Below are positions 44,024 through 55,186 of a stretch of DNA of 64,000 bases, piece after piece. The translations under genes and the position numbers were made by a program. Within the stretch, counting starts at the first letter, position 1. Each line of letters starts with the position of its first letter. The stretch comes from Paramacrobiotus metropolitanus (taxonomy: Eukaryota > Tardigrada > Eutardigrada > Parachela > Macrobiotidae), in NCBI RefSeq assembly GCF_019649055.1, contig NW_026570252.1, positions 186,001 through 250,000 on the forward strand. Reading direction: 5' to 3'. Under the pieces are notes generated by a model that saw nothing but the letters and a program-made list of their open reading frames with translations, was not told the origin of the DNA and did no database searches.

Positions 44024-45745
44024 GCTACCAGAATACGCACAATTTATCAGCCAATGTACAGTCAGAGCTACCAGAATACGCACAATTTATCAGCCAATGT
44101 TACCGAAATCCCAGCAGTCTACTTTTTGACCAATGGGACATGTTGTCCCAAGCGGGGGTGCAGCAGGGTGATCCGTTGGGCCCATTACTGTTTTCACTTC
44201 TTATATTGATACTAATACTGTCGCTGGTGTCACCTCTGAACGCATGGTATTTAGACGATGGTGTGATAGGTGGTAAATTAAGCGAAGTATTAAGCGACAT
44301 AGATACTGTCATTGCTACCGCCAGTGATCTCGGTCTCGAGCTGAATCTCTCTAAATGCGAGTTTTTTATTTTCGGTGGTACACTGGAAGATCGCGAAACC
44401 ACAAAGAAAATTTTGATTAACCGTTACCCAGAATTTTTTACATCCCACTGAAAGCGAATTGATACTGCTCGGTGCTCCTCTTTTGCAGGCTGCCATTCCC
44501 AATGCCATTCTTCAGAAGTCCCTGGATCTGCAAAGACTAGCTTCCAAGCTAAGTATACTGCCTGCTCATCAGGCTTATTTTCTGCTGCGCACTTGCATTG
44601 GCGTTCCTAAAATGAACTATTTACTACGAGCAAGTCCAACTTGGTTGTGCGGAGACGAACTTGATAAATTCGATAACATTACCAAATCGGCATTAGAAGC
44701 AGTAACGAATAATAAGATCGACGGTGTCACCTGGGCTCAAGCATCGCTCCTGTGTCCAGTGGTGGGTTGGGGATCAGACGTGTGGCAGAACTAGCTATTC
44801 CAGCCTATTTGGCTTCGGTTTATGCCACAGCGCCTCTTGTCTCGACCATTGCCTCTGGTACGGAGAGCCTTGACTTGGTGCATCAGTTGTGGCAAACAGC
44901 TACGGGCACCGAACTACCACCAGAAAATCTTCGGCGTGTACAAAAGTGTGGGATGTAGCTCTGGTACAAAAAACTTGTCAAATTATTAAGGAAGAGTTGT
45001 CTAGTGATGTCACCCACTGTGCGCGTTTGCTTGCTGTTGCAGAGCCGGAATCTGGCAAATGGCTGAACGCTCTGCCTGTTTCTTCACTTGGAACCCTGAT
45101 GTCGGACGAGTGCTTTCGCGTAGCAGTCGGCCTTCGAATCGGCGCAGCTATCTGCCGTCCGCACCTTTGCACGGACTGCCGTCTCCTGTGGACGAATACG
45201 GTCACCACGGCTTATCCTGCAAAAGAGCGCTGGGCGTTTTCTTCGCCACACCGCACTGAACGAACTGATTCGGAGAAGTTTGGTCACCGCTAAAACGCCG
45301 GCTGTACTAGAGCCGCTTGGAACAAGTGACGAAGACGATCGCCGTCCGGACGGTGTGTCGCAAATGCCTTGGAAGAACGGTTTACGGCTAGCCTGGGACG
45401 TGACGTGTGGATACCGTCGCATTTTCAAACGTCATTAGCAGCAGCGTTAAGGCTGGAGAAGCGGCCCGAAAAGCAGAAGACGAAAAGCGGCGGAAATATG
45501 AATATTTAGCACCTGAGTACTATTTTGTTGCATTGGCTTTTGAAACTTTTGGCGTCGCTAGCCCTTCCTGTATTAAGTTTTTGCGAGAATTGGGCAGGCG
45601 GTTAAAGGATGCTACGGGAGAACGACGCTCTTACGAGTTTCTGCTACAGCGTATTAGCATTGAAATACAGCGGTGGAATGCGCTGTCTGTGACTTCAACC
45701 GTACCGCGTTCTGATGGTTTTAACGCTGTTTACTTTGTTTTATAA
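44024..45745 (+). pseudogene. Non-LTR retrotransposon fragment: reverse transcriptase and restriction-like endonuclease, several frameshifts
   Basis: Starts beside a 34-base direct duplication (44024-44057, 44067-44100). Successive frames give GVQQGDPLGPLLFSL and AWYLDDGVIGG (catalytic YLDD) at 44140-44451; a thumb/connector tract with LLGAPL and GVPKMNYLLRASP at 44459-44794; C-x-D-C...HGLSCK near 45170-45225; the endonuclease-like tract R-RPDG-x-x-x-x-PWK...WDVT at about 45330-45405; and a C-terminal helix with LGRRLKDATGERRS at 45407-45745. Domain order RT then a PD-(D/E)XK-type restriction-like endonuclease fits non-LTR elements of the R2-like type. At least four frameshifts and the missing 5' half show it is dead. 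Plus strand, between A5 and B1. Confidence 0.8.
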
Positions 45746-46392
45746 TGTTGATGTTCAAACGTCTGAACGATAAGCAAACCAATAAATTCTTCATATCGTC
45801 AATGGGGTATAAGATGTGTGCTCATCACACTACGCGCGTTGAAGCCAAAAAATGGGATTGTTAGCAGTTGCAGGACAGAAATCATAACGTAAACTTAGCA
45901 GGGAAGCCAACATGAATGTTATTGCAGCCATTTACGCGATATACAACTTGGATATTAAAAGAATACGGAAATGCCTACATAAATAGGAAGGAACGAACAA
46001 GCGACAGTTTTGTTTCTTGGTCTGAAACTGTGCATTCTGCATTGTTAAAAGCAAAAGCAAGTTGTATGGGGTTGTCCAGAACTTCAAATATGCTACTCAA
46101 GTAACGCAACCGAACAATACTCTAAGGAGTTTTCAATCGGTATTGACTCGGTGAACCGGAATTTTATTCCGCAGCATTGTTTATGTTATACCCACGTTTT
46201 CCGTGCAGGCGATATTCTGTTTAAGGATACTGAAATACCAACGTGGAGAGAAAAATATGCGCCAATGGTGGGACACAGTAGCCCAGTATTCCCTTAAAAG
46301 TACATACTGGGTAGTGAAGTAATATAGCAGCCGTCCACAGCAGGCACAGCTCATAGCCCAAAAAAGGGAAACACTGCAATCTCATTAAAAAT
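45746..46392. other. Spacer between the non-LTR fragment and B1
   Basis: Probably includes the 3' tail of the non-LTR element and the B1 3' end. No gene recognised. Confidence 0.35.
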
Positions 46393-47821
46393 TTACGTTT
46401 CTGGCTGTGTTTGATGCCATTGCGGAATAGCAACTACTTTCTGCGTTGTGTGATTTTTATTCTGAAGAAGGCTGCTAAAAACTGCAAAACAGATAGGAAC
46501 CTCTGTTGTTCTTAACACCAGAGCACAAGCATGCATTCGATGAAACATGATTAGCTGAAGGTCAAGTGTGTGAGCCACGAGGATTCTGGATACGAAGGCC
46601 ATAATCGCCAGAATGCTCAACGCCACGGCGAATATTTGGCGAGAAGTTCGTTAAGCTCCCGGGTATCTCGTTCTCGCCGTACAAGTGCTTCTCGCCGTAC
46701 AACATACGCGATATAGACGACGATTACGCTTCCACCGACAACGATCCCCATGACGGTAAATAGCTCCGCGAAATCGAAAATGTCACGCACTTCCAGCAAC
46801 CTGAATAGAAAACAACGGTCACCCGGTGTGACAGTGGTGGCATTCTGGTTGGTATGGGATGAAGTCGCGGAGTCGCTGGCCGGCGGCGACGATCGCCCAT
46901 CGGGAGCGGCTGGACGGGGTGCGGCAGCAGATCCAGACTGAGACTCCATCAACCCGGTCGCAATGGCCGTCTGAACGCTAAAAAATGTACGCACAGCAAT
47001 GTGATACAATTCAGCCATCATCAAGAGCTCTTAATATTTCGGAATTTACGATAAGCAAACGGCAAGTACCCATGCTATAGATACCATGACTAAAAGGCAT
47101 CGCGTCCGGCGTCTGAGAGAGATGCTAACCTCTTTCGCCTTGCGAAAAACTACACCCGCGATGGACCGACCACGGGAAGACACTGGGCAGACCAAATTCT
47201 CCCTTCTTTTGTGACTCATCTCTCATTTTGCCTATCGGATGTGCATGTGCACTTGCGGTCTACCGACTGCCACTTTTGGAAGTCGGGCCCGTCTCTCTGT
47301 GACCATGCCCGTTGCTAGTTAGCACAGACATAATTGCTTTTTAATAACTTTTTATGGCCTGTGCTCGCGATTTGTGGGCATGTGTACTAGTCTAGTTGCT
47401 TATCGCAAATCGGGTATTATTTGTTGTCGGTGGCCACAGGAAAACCATAGCGTCACATATTTTTTACTGGGGCTCGCTTGGTGCTAATACTAGGATATAA
47501 ATTTTTCCGCTCTAATTGGAACAGGAACATCGAATTGTTTGAATTATAATTCAATTATTGTAATTGTGAATATTACAGATTTACATCTGTACTAATCCGT
47601 CATATTGATCGCTTATAGAACACTCACCTTAAATCATTTCTAATGTGTCTGATCAGGTCAATTAAGACCTCCAGATTCCGATTAATGTCGGCTGCCCAGT
47701 GGGCATGCGAGTCCTCGCTCGTTGCCGGCAAAACGATGTACGGCTCGTAAATGAACCCGTGCGACACCCAGGCGATCTCGAGAAGGAGACACACACGCAG
47801 CAGTGCTCCGCCTGCTTCCAT
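46393..47821 (-). CDS. B1: array-family member ending after the first membrane segment
   Basis: Exon 1 is 47821-47628 and exon 2 runs from 46977 to the TGA at 46617; 184 residues. It has a signal peptide ending SHG, then FIYEPYIVLP, NRNLEVLIDLIRHI helix and a phase-2 donor (AG then GTGAGT). The acceptor TTTTTTAG with one base is needed to keep frame; the following CAG would not work. Exon 2 has a Pro/Ser linker, an NAT glycosylation motif, FLFRLLEV (the LLGV-type motif), a first membrane segment, and an Arg/Glu-rich tail that stops. A second membrane segment, IFAVALSILAIMAFVSRI, is present just downstream in another frame (about 46650-46590), so a single small indel near 46640 removed it. Closest to B3. 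Confidence 0.7.
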
Positions 47822-48508
47822 AATTGCAAAAATGACGCTGATATTGTGAACGATACGGTCTCAATTCCGATTAGCAGGATACAGATAATAATATGTTCAT
47901 AGATTTAGCTATAAACTCCAAACTTGCCGAAATGCAGTCGCTTTATTGTAATGAAGAAGTTTAGGCGATAGCAATAGAAATTAACTGAATTACTGGGCAT
48001 CCTGTTACAGGTCACGTTAGCCAAAAAAGGATAGTGAGGATCCGGGTTTTGCAGAAAATTTAAGCGATCGCGCATGAATTTTTAGCGGTGCGAATGATAA
48101 GCAACGATTCTATGCCATTGAACTGCAGGATACGTTACCTGAAACGTCTTCAAAATACACAGTCCAAAAAAGGGATTTAATCATTTCTGCACTGTCTGGA
48201 TTCTTTCTTCCTTTCAATGGTATTCGACAAAATTACTGTACTTTCGACAGCATAAACTGTGTGTGCTTTTATTAAATCAAAGACGAGAGCCGCGATGAAA
48301 TAACTGAAAAAATTTTGTAGCAGGTAAATGCAGCAGCAGATTTGTGTCTCGACAGCAGTTCCGCATGGTGTACAACAAAAAAGAAAACAGTATCCGTGAT
48401 TAACAACGCAGCGCTTTGTTGTTTCATCAGAAGAAGAAATGTAAATATTTCTCCAGCGCTCTTAACCTGGTAGAGGAATTATTTTCGTTAGTGGCACGCT
48501 CTAATTAG
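47822..48508. other. Spacer between B1 and B4, including a conserved 3' block
   Basis: 48300-48420 (GTAGCAGGTAAATG, CGACAGCAGTTCCGCATGG, CCGTGATTAACAACGCAGCG) matches the regions after the B2 stop (49930-50038) and the B5 stop (55075-55186), so it is most likely the B4 3' untranslated region. Confidence 0.5.
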
Positions 48509-49484
48509 TTAAATAAAATGTTTAAACAAGATGGACCGCTCGAACAAGGGGAAGATGCATGTGGATACAAAGGCCATGAGCCCGAACAGCACCATGAAAA
48601 GACCCACCACCACCATGACCCCAAGCATCGGTCATAGGAGCATCGAAACGGCAGCTCTGACGCGCTCCCAGCTACTATCGTGCTTACGTGCTTCGCCCAC
48701 AACGCAGAATACGAAGCCGAAGACCCACATAACTGCCAGGATAAAGAAAATCGTCTGCAACAACAGGACCTGGAGTGCGTGTTGATCGGAAACTCCCAGC
48801 AGGGTAAACGGGAAACCAACGGGAGTTGACGTTTTGTTGGTGCCATTATGACTTGCGCTGAATGCGACGGACGACCGGTTAGCCGATGGGAATGGCACAG
48901 TGGGAACTGGCTGACGGATTTTCCGTGTTCTTCCACTACGTGGTTCGGGGAGTTCGTCACCAACGGCCGTATTCTGCACACTGCAAAGTATAACGGATGA
49001 TAATGCCATTTTGTACATTCTGAGTGCCTTACAAGTTGTATCCTTCAGATATGCGCAAGTCTTTAAAGCAGCGTCAAGACACGCTAAACATTATCGTTTT
49101 ACAAGCTGCCGGTCGTCCATTCTTATTCATCAAGGTTATTCAACTACTCTATAATGCAGGACTTGTCGAGAAAAGTTTTTAAAAATATTTCACCGAAAAA
49201 AAACTTTTACAATGTGTTGAAAATTTTTAACCGTGGCGCATACATAGAGGTGCCATATTTTCATGTGCGGAGTGACTGCGGACGCAGTTACTGCATCGAT
49301 AAAGTCATTACCTCATTTCTCTCATGATGTCGACCAAGGATTTAAGGCTCTGACTTATGTCCTTGATGTCCTGCTTCAGGTCCTTTATATCCCCATCCAC
49401 GCCATCCGGCAGGATAATGTACGGCTCGTAAACGAACCCGTACGCTACCGATACAAGCCTGGTGAAAAGGAAAACATACAACAT
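48509..49484 (-). pseudogene. B4: array-family copy with a single in-frame TGA before the second membrane segment
   Basis: Exon 1 is 49484-49312 and exon 2 is 48980-48509; exon 2 has the same length (472 bases) as in B2. It has a signal peptide, GFVYEPYIILPDG, a long helix (ISQSLKSLVDIMREM), phase-2 splice sites (AG then GTAATG; TTTGCAG), an N-glycosylation-rich linker, GFPFTLLGV, a first membrane segment and EARKHDSSWERVR. A TGA at 48632-48634 then ends the frame at 173 residues. Reading past it in the same frame gives a complete second membrane segment and a tail ending at 48509, with no other lesion. One base change thus separates this copy from a full-length one. Because the stop is in the last exon, the message would be expected to escape exon-junction-dependent decay. 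Confidence 0.75.
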
Positions 49485-50038
49485 TCTCCGGCACACTGCT
49501 ACACTGTTGAGGATGATGCAGATTTTGTCAACACCGGAAGCGCTAGCAATCCAAATTCCGATCAATAGTATAACTAGATCTACCGTTTCTATTAACTGGC
49601 AAATCACTACAGCGTCAACGAAACTGCGCATAAGCTTTTGACCGTCCCTTATCCCTCTGCTTTACCTGCTTAAATGATAGAATTCTCAATGCCAGCAGAG
49701 CGGGTTATCACACACAGAGCTGTGCTGTGCGGATTACGTTAACCAAAACAGGATTGCGAGGATCCAGGTTTTGTAGCACAATAAGTCGATAATACAGTAA
49801 TATCTTTATACTAATATTTTGTTAACTGTCTGCTTAGTTTCAATTAGAACCTTTCCGAAGTATTGGACAGATGTACTTTCCACGGCATAAATCGCGTATG
49901 CTTTTAATACGTGAGGCAAGGTCAAGTTCCGCAATGCAACAACAAAAAAATTATGTAGCAGGCAAATTTTTCCGACAGCAGTTCCGCATGGCACACAACA
50001 ACAAAGAAAACACCGTCCGTGATTAGCAGCGCAGCGCT
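49485..50038. other. Spacer between B4 and B2
   Basis: Upstream of B4 the in-frame sequence without splice or ATG support is similar between B2, B4 and B5, probably conserved 5' untranslated sequence. 49930-50038 is the conserved 3' block of B2. Confidence 0.45.
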
Positions 50039-51562
50039 TTACTTCTTCATCATGAACCGCTCGAGCAAGGGGACAATGCATCTGGCCACAAAGGCCATAA
50101 GCCCCAGCACCACCATAATAACTCCCACTATCGCCAAGGCCACTAGCGCCGGCCCTCGGAGTATCGAGACGAGAACTCTGACGCGCTCCCAGTTACTATC
50201 GTGCTTACGTGCTTCGTGCACAATGCAGCAAACGAAGACGATTACGGACGCAGCTAACAGGACCAAAAGAACCGTCAGCAACAACAGGGCCAGGAATGCG
50301 TCAGGATTCCTGCTGCTGGGAATTCCCAGCAGGTTGCACAGGAAATCAAAACCAGTCGCCTTTTTGGTGCTGCCATTTCGACTTGCGCTGAATGCAGGCG
50401 ACGACCGGTTAACCAGTGGAAACGGGACAGTGGGTACGGGTCGACGGGGTTTTGTTGTGCATCCACACCGTGGTTCGGTCAGTTCGTCTATAACGGTCGT
50501 CATCTGCAGACTGCAAAGCATAATGAATGTATTCATGCAGTTGCACAGACTGATTATTTTAGGTGTGTGTGTGTGTGTAATCGAACTAAACATCACTGTC
50601 CCAAGAAATGTCAAGAGACCCTCACAAAATTTAATATCGTTTTACAGGATGCCGGTCGTCCATTCTCCAGGGTTATCCAACAAATCAGTAGTTAAATCAT
50701 AAATATTTATTTACTGTCTAATAATTCAGGATTAACCGAAGAAACCTTTTCAAAAATATTTCCCGAAACACGTATAATATTTAAAATTTTAACCGCATCC
50801 CGTCAGTCCGTGGGTGCAATAATTGTAAGAAAATTTTTGAAAACATATCGTCAAAATGTGCGCGACTTGAAAACGTACTTACACATCCGACAGGATAAAG
50901 CGCCACTAATGTAGTCGAACAGAAACGCTCTTTTTTTTCGCCGTTCATGTTAAAATAAGAGAATTACTTTTCATCTTAGTTACAGTTACAGGTACTTCAT
51001 AGTGTGCAATGTTAAAACGATAAACGATGCCTTAAGAACATCTCATGTCGAAATGCTTACAGCCTTACCCAGCGCATCGAGTGAGCTACTAGCCGCGATA
51101 TACATTAAAGTCACCCAAGTAGCTGTGACTGCGAAAATGGGAAAAGACAGAGGAACATCGCATTACAGGTCGGTTCTTGATATTTAAAAGTAAAGTAAAG
51201 TATCAAAGTAGACAAATAACTTGTTAAGGCAAGACGACAAGCTTACTGTACTTCCGGTATATTTGAACAGTCATGCTGCATAATAGTCAGCAGGTCAGAA
51301 CACGTTAGACCATTAAGTAGAACATCCGCTTTGCACTTGCTGGTTTTTGGCATATTTTCAGTGCTGGCACAGTTTAATAATGTATCGATGCAGGCATACA
51401 GTACCTTATTTGTTTTATGATGTCGATCAAGGCCTTCAGATCGTTATTCATGTCCTGCTTCTGGCTATCCCCTTCAACGCCATCCGGTAGAACAATGTAC
51501 GGCTCGTAAACGAACCCATACGCCACCGATACGAGCGCGATGAGAATGGAAACACGCAGCAT
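50039..51562 (-). CDS. B2: intact two-exon signal-peptide, two-membrane-segment protein
   Basis: Exon 1 is 51562-51405, exon 2 is 50510-50039; 630 bases, 209 residues, 894-bp intron. The start at 51562 is the ATG aligned in B2, B4 and B5 and placed right before the signal peptide (residues 1-16). EPYIVLPDG (19-27) follows, then an amphipathic helix (about 37-65) spanning the splice site (phase 2: AG then GTACTG; TTTGCAG then one base), a basic/Pro-rich linker with N-glycosylation motifs at N87 and N98, F-L-C-N-LLGI (109-116), membrane segment one (about 124-150), a charged loop HEARKHDSNWERVR (151-164), membrane segment two (about 174-195) and the tail RCIVPLLERFMMKK. Predicted topology: N-terminus outside, charged loop cytoplasmic, C-terminus outside or in the lumen. 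The 227-codon antisense frame over exon 2 is a shadow. Function unknown. Confidence 0.8.
51043..51132 (-). other. Conserved open frame inside the B2 intron (possible alternative last exon)
   Basis: After a strong acceptor-like pyrimidine tract ending CATTTTCGCAG, a frame encodes VTATWVTLMYIAASSSLDAL and closes at a TGA. The B5 intron has the same frame at 56167-56262, and the length differences between them are all multiples of three. The predicted acceptor phase (2 bases to the first full codon) does not match the exon 1 donor phase, which argues against simple splicing. Confidence 0.3.
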
Positions 51563-52581
51563 TCTCCGGCGTACTGCCACACACTTTGAGGATGATGCTG
51601 ATCTTCTCAACACCGGAAGCGCTAGCAATTCCGATCCCGACTAACAGTGTAATTAAGTCTACCTTTTTTAGTTACTGGCATACAACTCCAGTGTAAACGA
51701 AACTGCGAATAGGCTTTTGACCTCCTCTGATTCTCTGCTTTATCGTCGGGTTAAATGATAGAATTTTCAAGTGTAACGGGGCGGATTAATACACAAAACA
51801 TGGCATCCTGTTACGCTGACAGAAGAAAAATCGGCTGGGCATATCCGTGTTTGGCACAGCAGTTCGACGATTGTGCAGGGAAGCAGCAGTCTGGCCGGGT
51901 GCATCGGGTTATTGAGGCTAAGAACAATGCCTGTATGCCACATTCCGAAAAATGGTCGGCAAAATAGCGTCATGAGAAATTCTAACAGGGTTGCCCCAGG
52001 CCTCTTTGCAAGAATAACAGGTCTCGCGAGAATTAGGAACGAAATAAATATAATAATCCGTTATTCCGAAAGTAAGCTCGGTGTAAAAAGGATCCTTTGG
52101 TAAGCTACTCATGACTATTATGAAGAAACGTAGTGTGATCAAAAGTAAAGCAGTGACAGTATCTTGCGCAAATAGAGACATCAACTGGCTTGTTGCTGGT
52201 TTGAAGAGATGTCGTATATATCGCCAAACAATAGTTTTTAAATTGCAAAAAAATTCACATAGGTAATTCACATAGGTACTCGACTTCGAACGAGTATTAT
52301 TGTCTGGCAATCGGAACAAAAAAATATGGTTTTTGGTTGTTTTTGTAGGCATAATTATTATTATTATTATAATGGAACAGAAGACAACGCCAATGGCAAA
52401 GTTAATATGTGACATCGCCGTACTGCAGTCATTTTAACTTGAAAATATATTTAATTAAAACATATTCGAACGCAACTGCCATCAGGCAAAACTGCATCTG
52501 GCACACAAAAGACACACGAAATAACCCAGTTTTTCTTCGTAATTAAGGGATGTGATTAATGGATGATCGGCGGTATGAGAA
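51563..52581. other. Upstream region of B2 / downstream of B3
   Basis: A 165-codon minus-strand frame (51918-52415) is low-quality (Ile-rich run from an ATT microsatellite, no motif) and not called. 51767-51973 resembles 56859-57077 upstream of B5, so the promoter-proximal region duplicated along with the genes. Confidence 0.4.
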
Positions 52582-52950
52582 TTAGAGAATAAGGGAATAA
52601 GCCACGTTACTCAACGGCAGCCCGAAAACTACGGCGACCCCTATGATGCGCCCACGGGCATGTCGTGGCATTGGTCCCTTCTCTATGGCGTACACGACGC
52701 AGACGATGAGTACGCTAGCATGACACTGATCCCAGTGACGATACATAATCCCGTGAAACCTTTTAAGCTGTGCACGCTCAGCAGCTTGAATAGAACACCT
52801 CGTGCACCGGTGTGGTAATGGTGGCATTCCGGTTGGCACCGGATGCCGGATAGCCGGAGCCGAAGACCGCCAATCAGAAGCGCCTCGACCACGCGTTGTT
52901 ACTGATCTGTGCTTTGCCTCCAACAAACCGGTCGCAGTGGCCGTTTAACT
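52582..52950 (-). pseudogene. B3 (exon 2), decayed; its exon 1 lies inverted to the right
   Basis: Keeps the B1-like start (ACGGCCACTGCGACCGG after an AG), the NATITTPV stretch, a LLSV motif and the first membrane segment, but in more than one frame, and a TAA occurs just after the acceptor. The second membrane segment is not clearly readable. No exon 1 exists upstream on the minus strand; a B1-like exon 1 is present at 53313-54655 on the plus strand. Confidence 0.65.
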
Positions 52951-53392
52951 GCTAAAAAGTGAAAAGTGAGTGTTGGAGCTATTGCACACACACTTGCAGT
53001 ATAAGACAAAAATGTAGGTGTTTCGTTCTAACGGTTGCTAATCAAAGTTCAAACAACCGTTCTCTGTCTGATGCGCAATGAATAGCTGCGGTTGAACACT
53101 GTTTATTGATTTTATAAATTAAGTTTTCTATACTTTTCTTGTGCTACATTGTGTAATTTGCACCGAGCGCAGCAAGAGGCTACATTTTTCCGTTCATCGA
53201 GTACACATCTCAAGCATATCACAACATCTAGCATGAGATTTTAGACGTCTAGCATGAGATTTTAGCAGAATGGAGATAGTTTCGTTACAATACTAGGGTC
53301 ATTGGTTGAATTATGAAATCAGACCGAACACTGCTGGTTGGTCTTCTCTTGGTGTTCACCTTAGTTTTGCACGGGTTCACTTGGGAGCCGTA

Positions 53393-54543
53393 TGTGACCG
53401 GCAAAAAAATGTCACCCCTGTCCCCCCGGACATTTTTGCCGTGTCCCCCATGCAACCATCGCCAAAACTAACCCTTTGGTCAGAATGGTGACATGGGGGA
53501 CCTACCACGGAAAGCTGATTTTCAGGTCAATCGGTGACCTTTCAGAAACTGCCACCATCGTTACCATAGCGTTACCAATGGAAAACAACTGTGATAATCG
53601 GTGACCCAAAAGACATTATTGCCGGAACGAATTTAGTGGTGTCCGGCATGGGGGACATTATATAGTTTCTAGATATTTGCAAGCTTGTATATTTTCGTGC
53701 CTTTATGGAAATCATGGCAGTTGTTGAAAGCACAGTGGCGCAGAAAACTGATCCATCGAACCTTTGTTGAGTTATGCAGCCATTAGGAAAGCGTTGAACA
53801 CTCAAACTTCTTGAAATTTATTGCGTTATTTGTAAGGCATATATGGACAGCTTTCGATCGTAGTGAAAAGGTTTTACTGTTTTCAAACTTTCACTTCAGC
53901 CAGCCAAAAATTTGGTATCTGAACTCTTGACTGCAATAGAATCAAAATTTTTCTGAACTTTTTGCCTAAGTCAGGGAAAAAATTCGAGAAAACATATTGC
54001 AAAAACAGCAAACAACAAAAAGATCGCTCCGGCAATAATGCACCCCATGCCGGACACCACTAAATACGATCCGGCAATAATGTCACCCATGCCGGTCATC
54101 ACTAAAGTCGTTCCGGCAATAATGTCACCCATGCCGGACATCACTAAAGTCGTTCCGGCAATAATGTCCCCAATGCCGGACAACAAAAAGATCGCTCCGG
54201 CAATAATGTCTGCCATGCTGGACACCACTAAATTCTTTCCGGCAATAATGCCCCCCATGCCGGACACAACTAAATTCGTTCCGGCAATAATGTCTTTTGG
54301 GTCACCGATTATGACAGCTGTTTTACATTGGTAACGCTATGGTAACGCTGGTGGCAGTTTCTCAAAGGTCACCGCGTGACTTGAAAATCAGCTTTCCGTG
54401 GTAGGTCCCCCATGTCACTATTCTGGCCAAAGGGTTACTGTTTTGGCGATGGTGGCAGGGGGGACACGGCAAAAATGTCCGGGGGGACAGGGGGGACATT
54501 TTTGCCGGTCACATATTAGTGCCGGTCACATAGTCACATTTTT
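53393..54543. mobile_element. Inverted-repeat element inside B3 exon 1, about 1.15 kb
   Basis: TGTGACCGGCAAAAA starts it and its complement ends it; the arms (about 53393-53660 and 54280-54543) are long imperfect inverted repeats containing CCCCCCGGACATTTTTGCCG and CCACGGAAAGCTGATTTTCA. GCCGTA flanks both sides (53387-53392 and 54544-54549). The right end has extra partial copies of the terminal word. No transposase. Confidence 0.75.
54029..54300. repeat. 42-bp minisatellite, about 6.5 units
   Basis: Unit CCGGCAATAATGTCACCCAT followed by GCCGGACATCACTAAAGTCGTT. Because 42 is a multiple of three, both strands have repetitive open frames (14-residue units such as MSGMGDIIAGTTLV); these are not treated as genes. 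One further unit lies inverted in the left arm near 53612-53655. Confidence 0.9.
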
Positions 54544-54655
54544 GCCGTACATAGTAGTGCCGACGGCGAGCGCGAACTCCTACAGCAACTGTGGAGTCGA
54601 CTTTATTTGGTTTCTAGAGGTCGTAATTAACATTGTCAAAGGCATTAGGAATGAC

Positions 54656-55186
54656 TTAAGGGTTAGTGTTTCATAACTGACCAATATTTCGGGCTAGTGC
54701 AGCTTTGAACTTTAAACAAATTATATTTACGAATTACGATAACTCGTACAATTCCATCACGTTGTTTATAAATTCACTATAACCTCCAACGATGCCGAAA
54801 TTAAATACCAATTAAAATTTTGACCCTTGTATGCTTCTAGTAGTTTGTACGTACTTCTGTTTCGCTGCGCTTGACAGAGTAGAACTTTGAATCCGATGTT
54901 GTTGAACGTTGAATTTATTCACTGAACCGTTTTACAAGCATAAGAAAGCGATTTTAATAATTCCCTTCTCAACACCCATCTCTAGATAAAACCTTTCCAG
55001 CCAACTAAAAACAGATATACCTATCGCGCACTAATTGCGTATGCTGTAGAAACATTTTATTATTATCTTCACGCAAGCCAAATTCGTTAAAAAATAAAGC
55101 GGGAAAAAATGCCAGTCTATCGGTGACGGTTCCGCCTGGCATACAATAAAAGCGACAGCAACCGTAGTTAACAGCCCAGCGCTTGA
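54656..55186. other. 3' region of B5
   Basis: Includes the conserved subfamily B 3' block (about 55075-55186) and an AATAAA at 55056-55061 on the minus strand. Nothing else recognised. Confidence 0.45.
55056..55061 (-). promoter_or_regulatory. Poly(A) signal AATAAA of B5
   Basis: Canonical hexamer about 125 bases beyond the B5 stop, just after the conserved 3' block. Confidence 0.5.

Larger units (their letters stand above)
53313..54655 (+). pseudogene. B3 (exon 1), inverted and split by a transposable element
   Basis: From the ATG at 53313 the frame encodes a signal peptide ending LHGF followed by TWEPY, then is interrupted at 53393. It resumes at about 54544 with IVVPTASANSYSNCG, FLEVVINIVKGIRNDL and a donor-like AAGGGTTAGT near 54655. 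Joined, it matches B1 exon 1 best (EPYIVxPxxS; IRNDLR). No plus-strand exon 2 follows. It most likely belongs with the minus-strand exon 2 at 52582-52950, the pair having been separated by an inversion. Confidence 0.7.

Noticed and set aside
46977-46980. Acceptor at the CAG three codons into B1 exon 2
   Set aside because: Its phase does not match the phase-2 donor and runs into an early stop; the AG just upstream with one base keeps the family phase.
49485-49631. In-frame N-terminal extensions upstream of B4 (also B2 and B5)
   Set aside because: They would push the signal peptide into the protein; the ATG common to all three paralogs lies directly before the hydrophobic segment.
50019-50702. 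A 227-codon plus-strand open frame, one of the longest in the window
   Set aside because: It lies antisense to B2 exon 2, which has signal-peptide gene structure, paralogs and splice sites; the antisense frame has none and is not kept as such in paralogs.
51918-52415. A 165-codon minus-strand frame
   Set aside because: Contains an Ile run from a microsatellite, has no motif, no splice pattern and no paralog elsewhere in the array.
53971-54334. Open frames of about 98 codons on both strands with regular 14-residue repeats
   Set aside because: They arise because the 42-bp minisatellite unit is a multiple of three; the repeat lies inside a transposable element.
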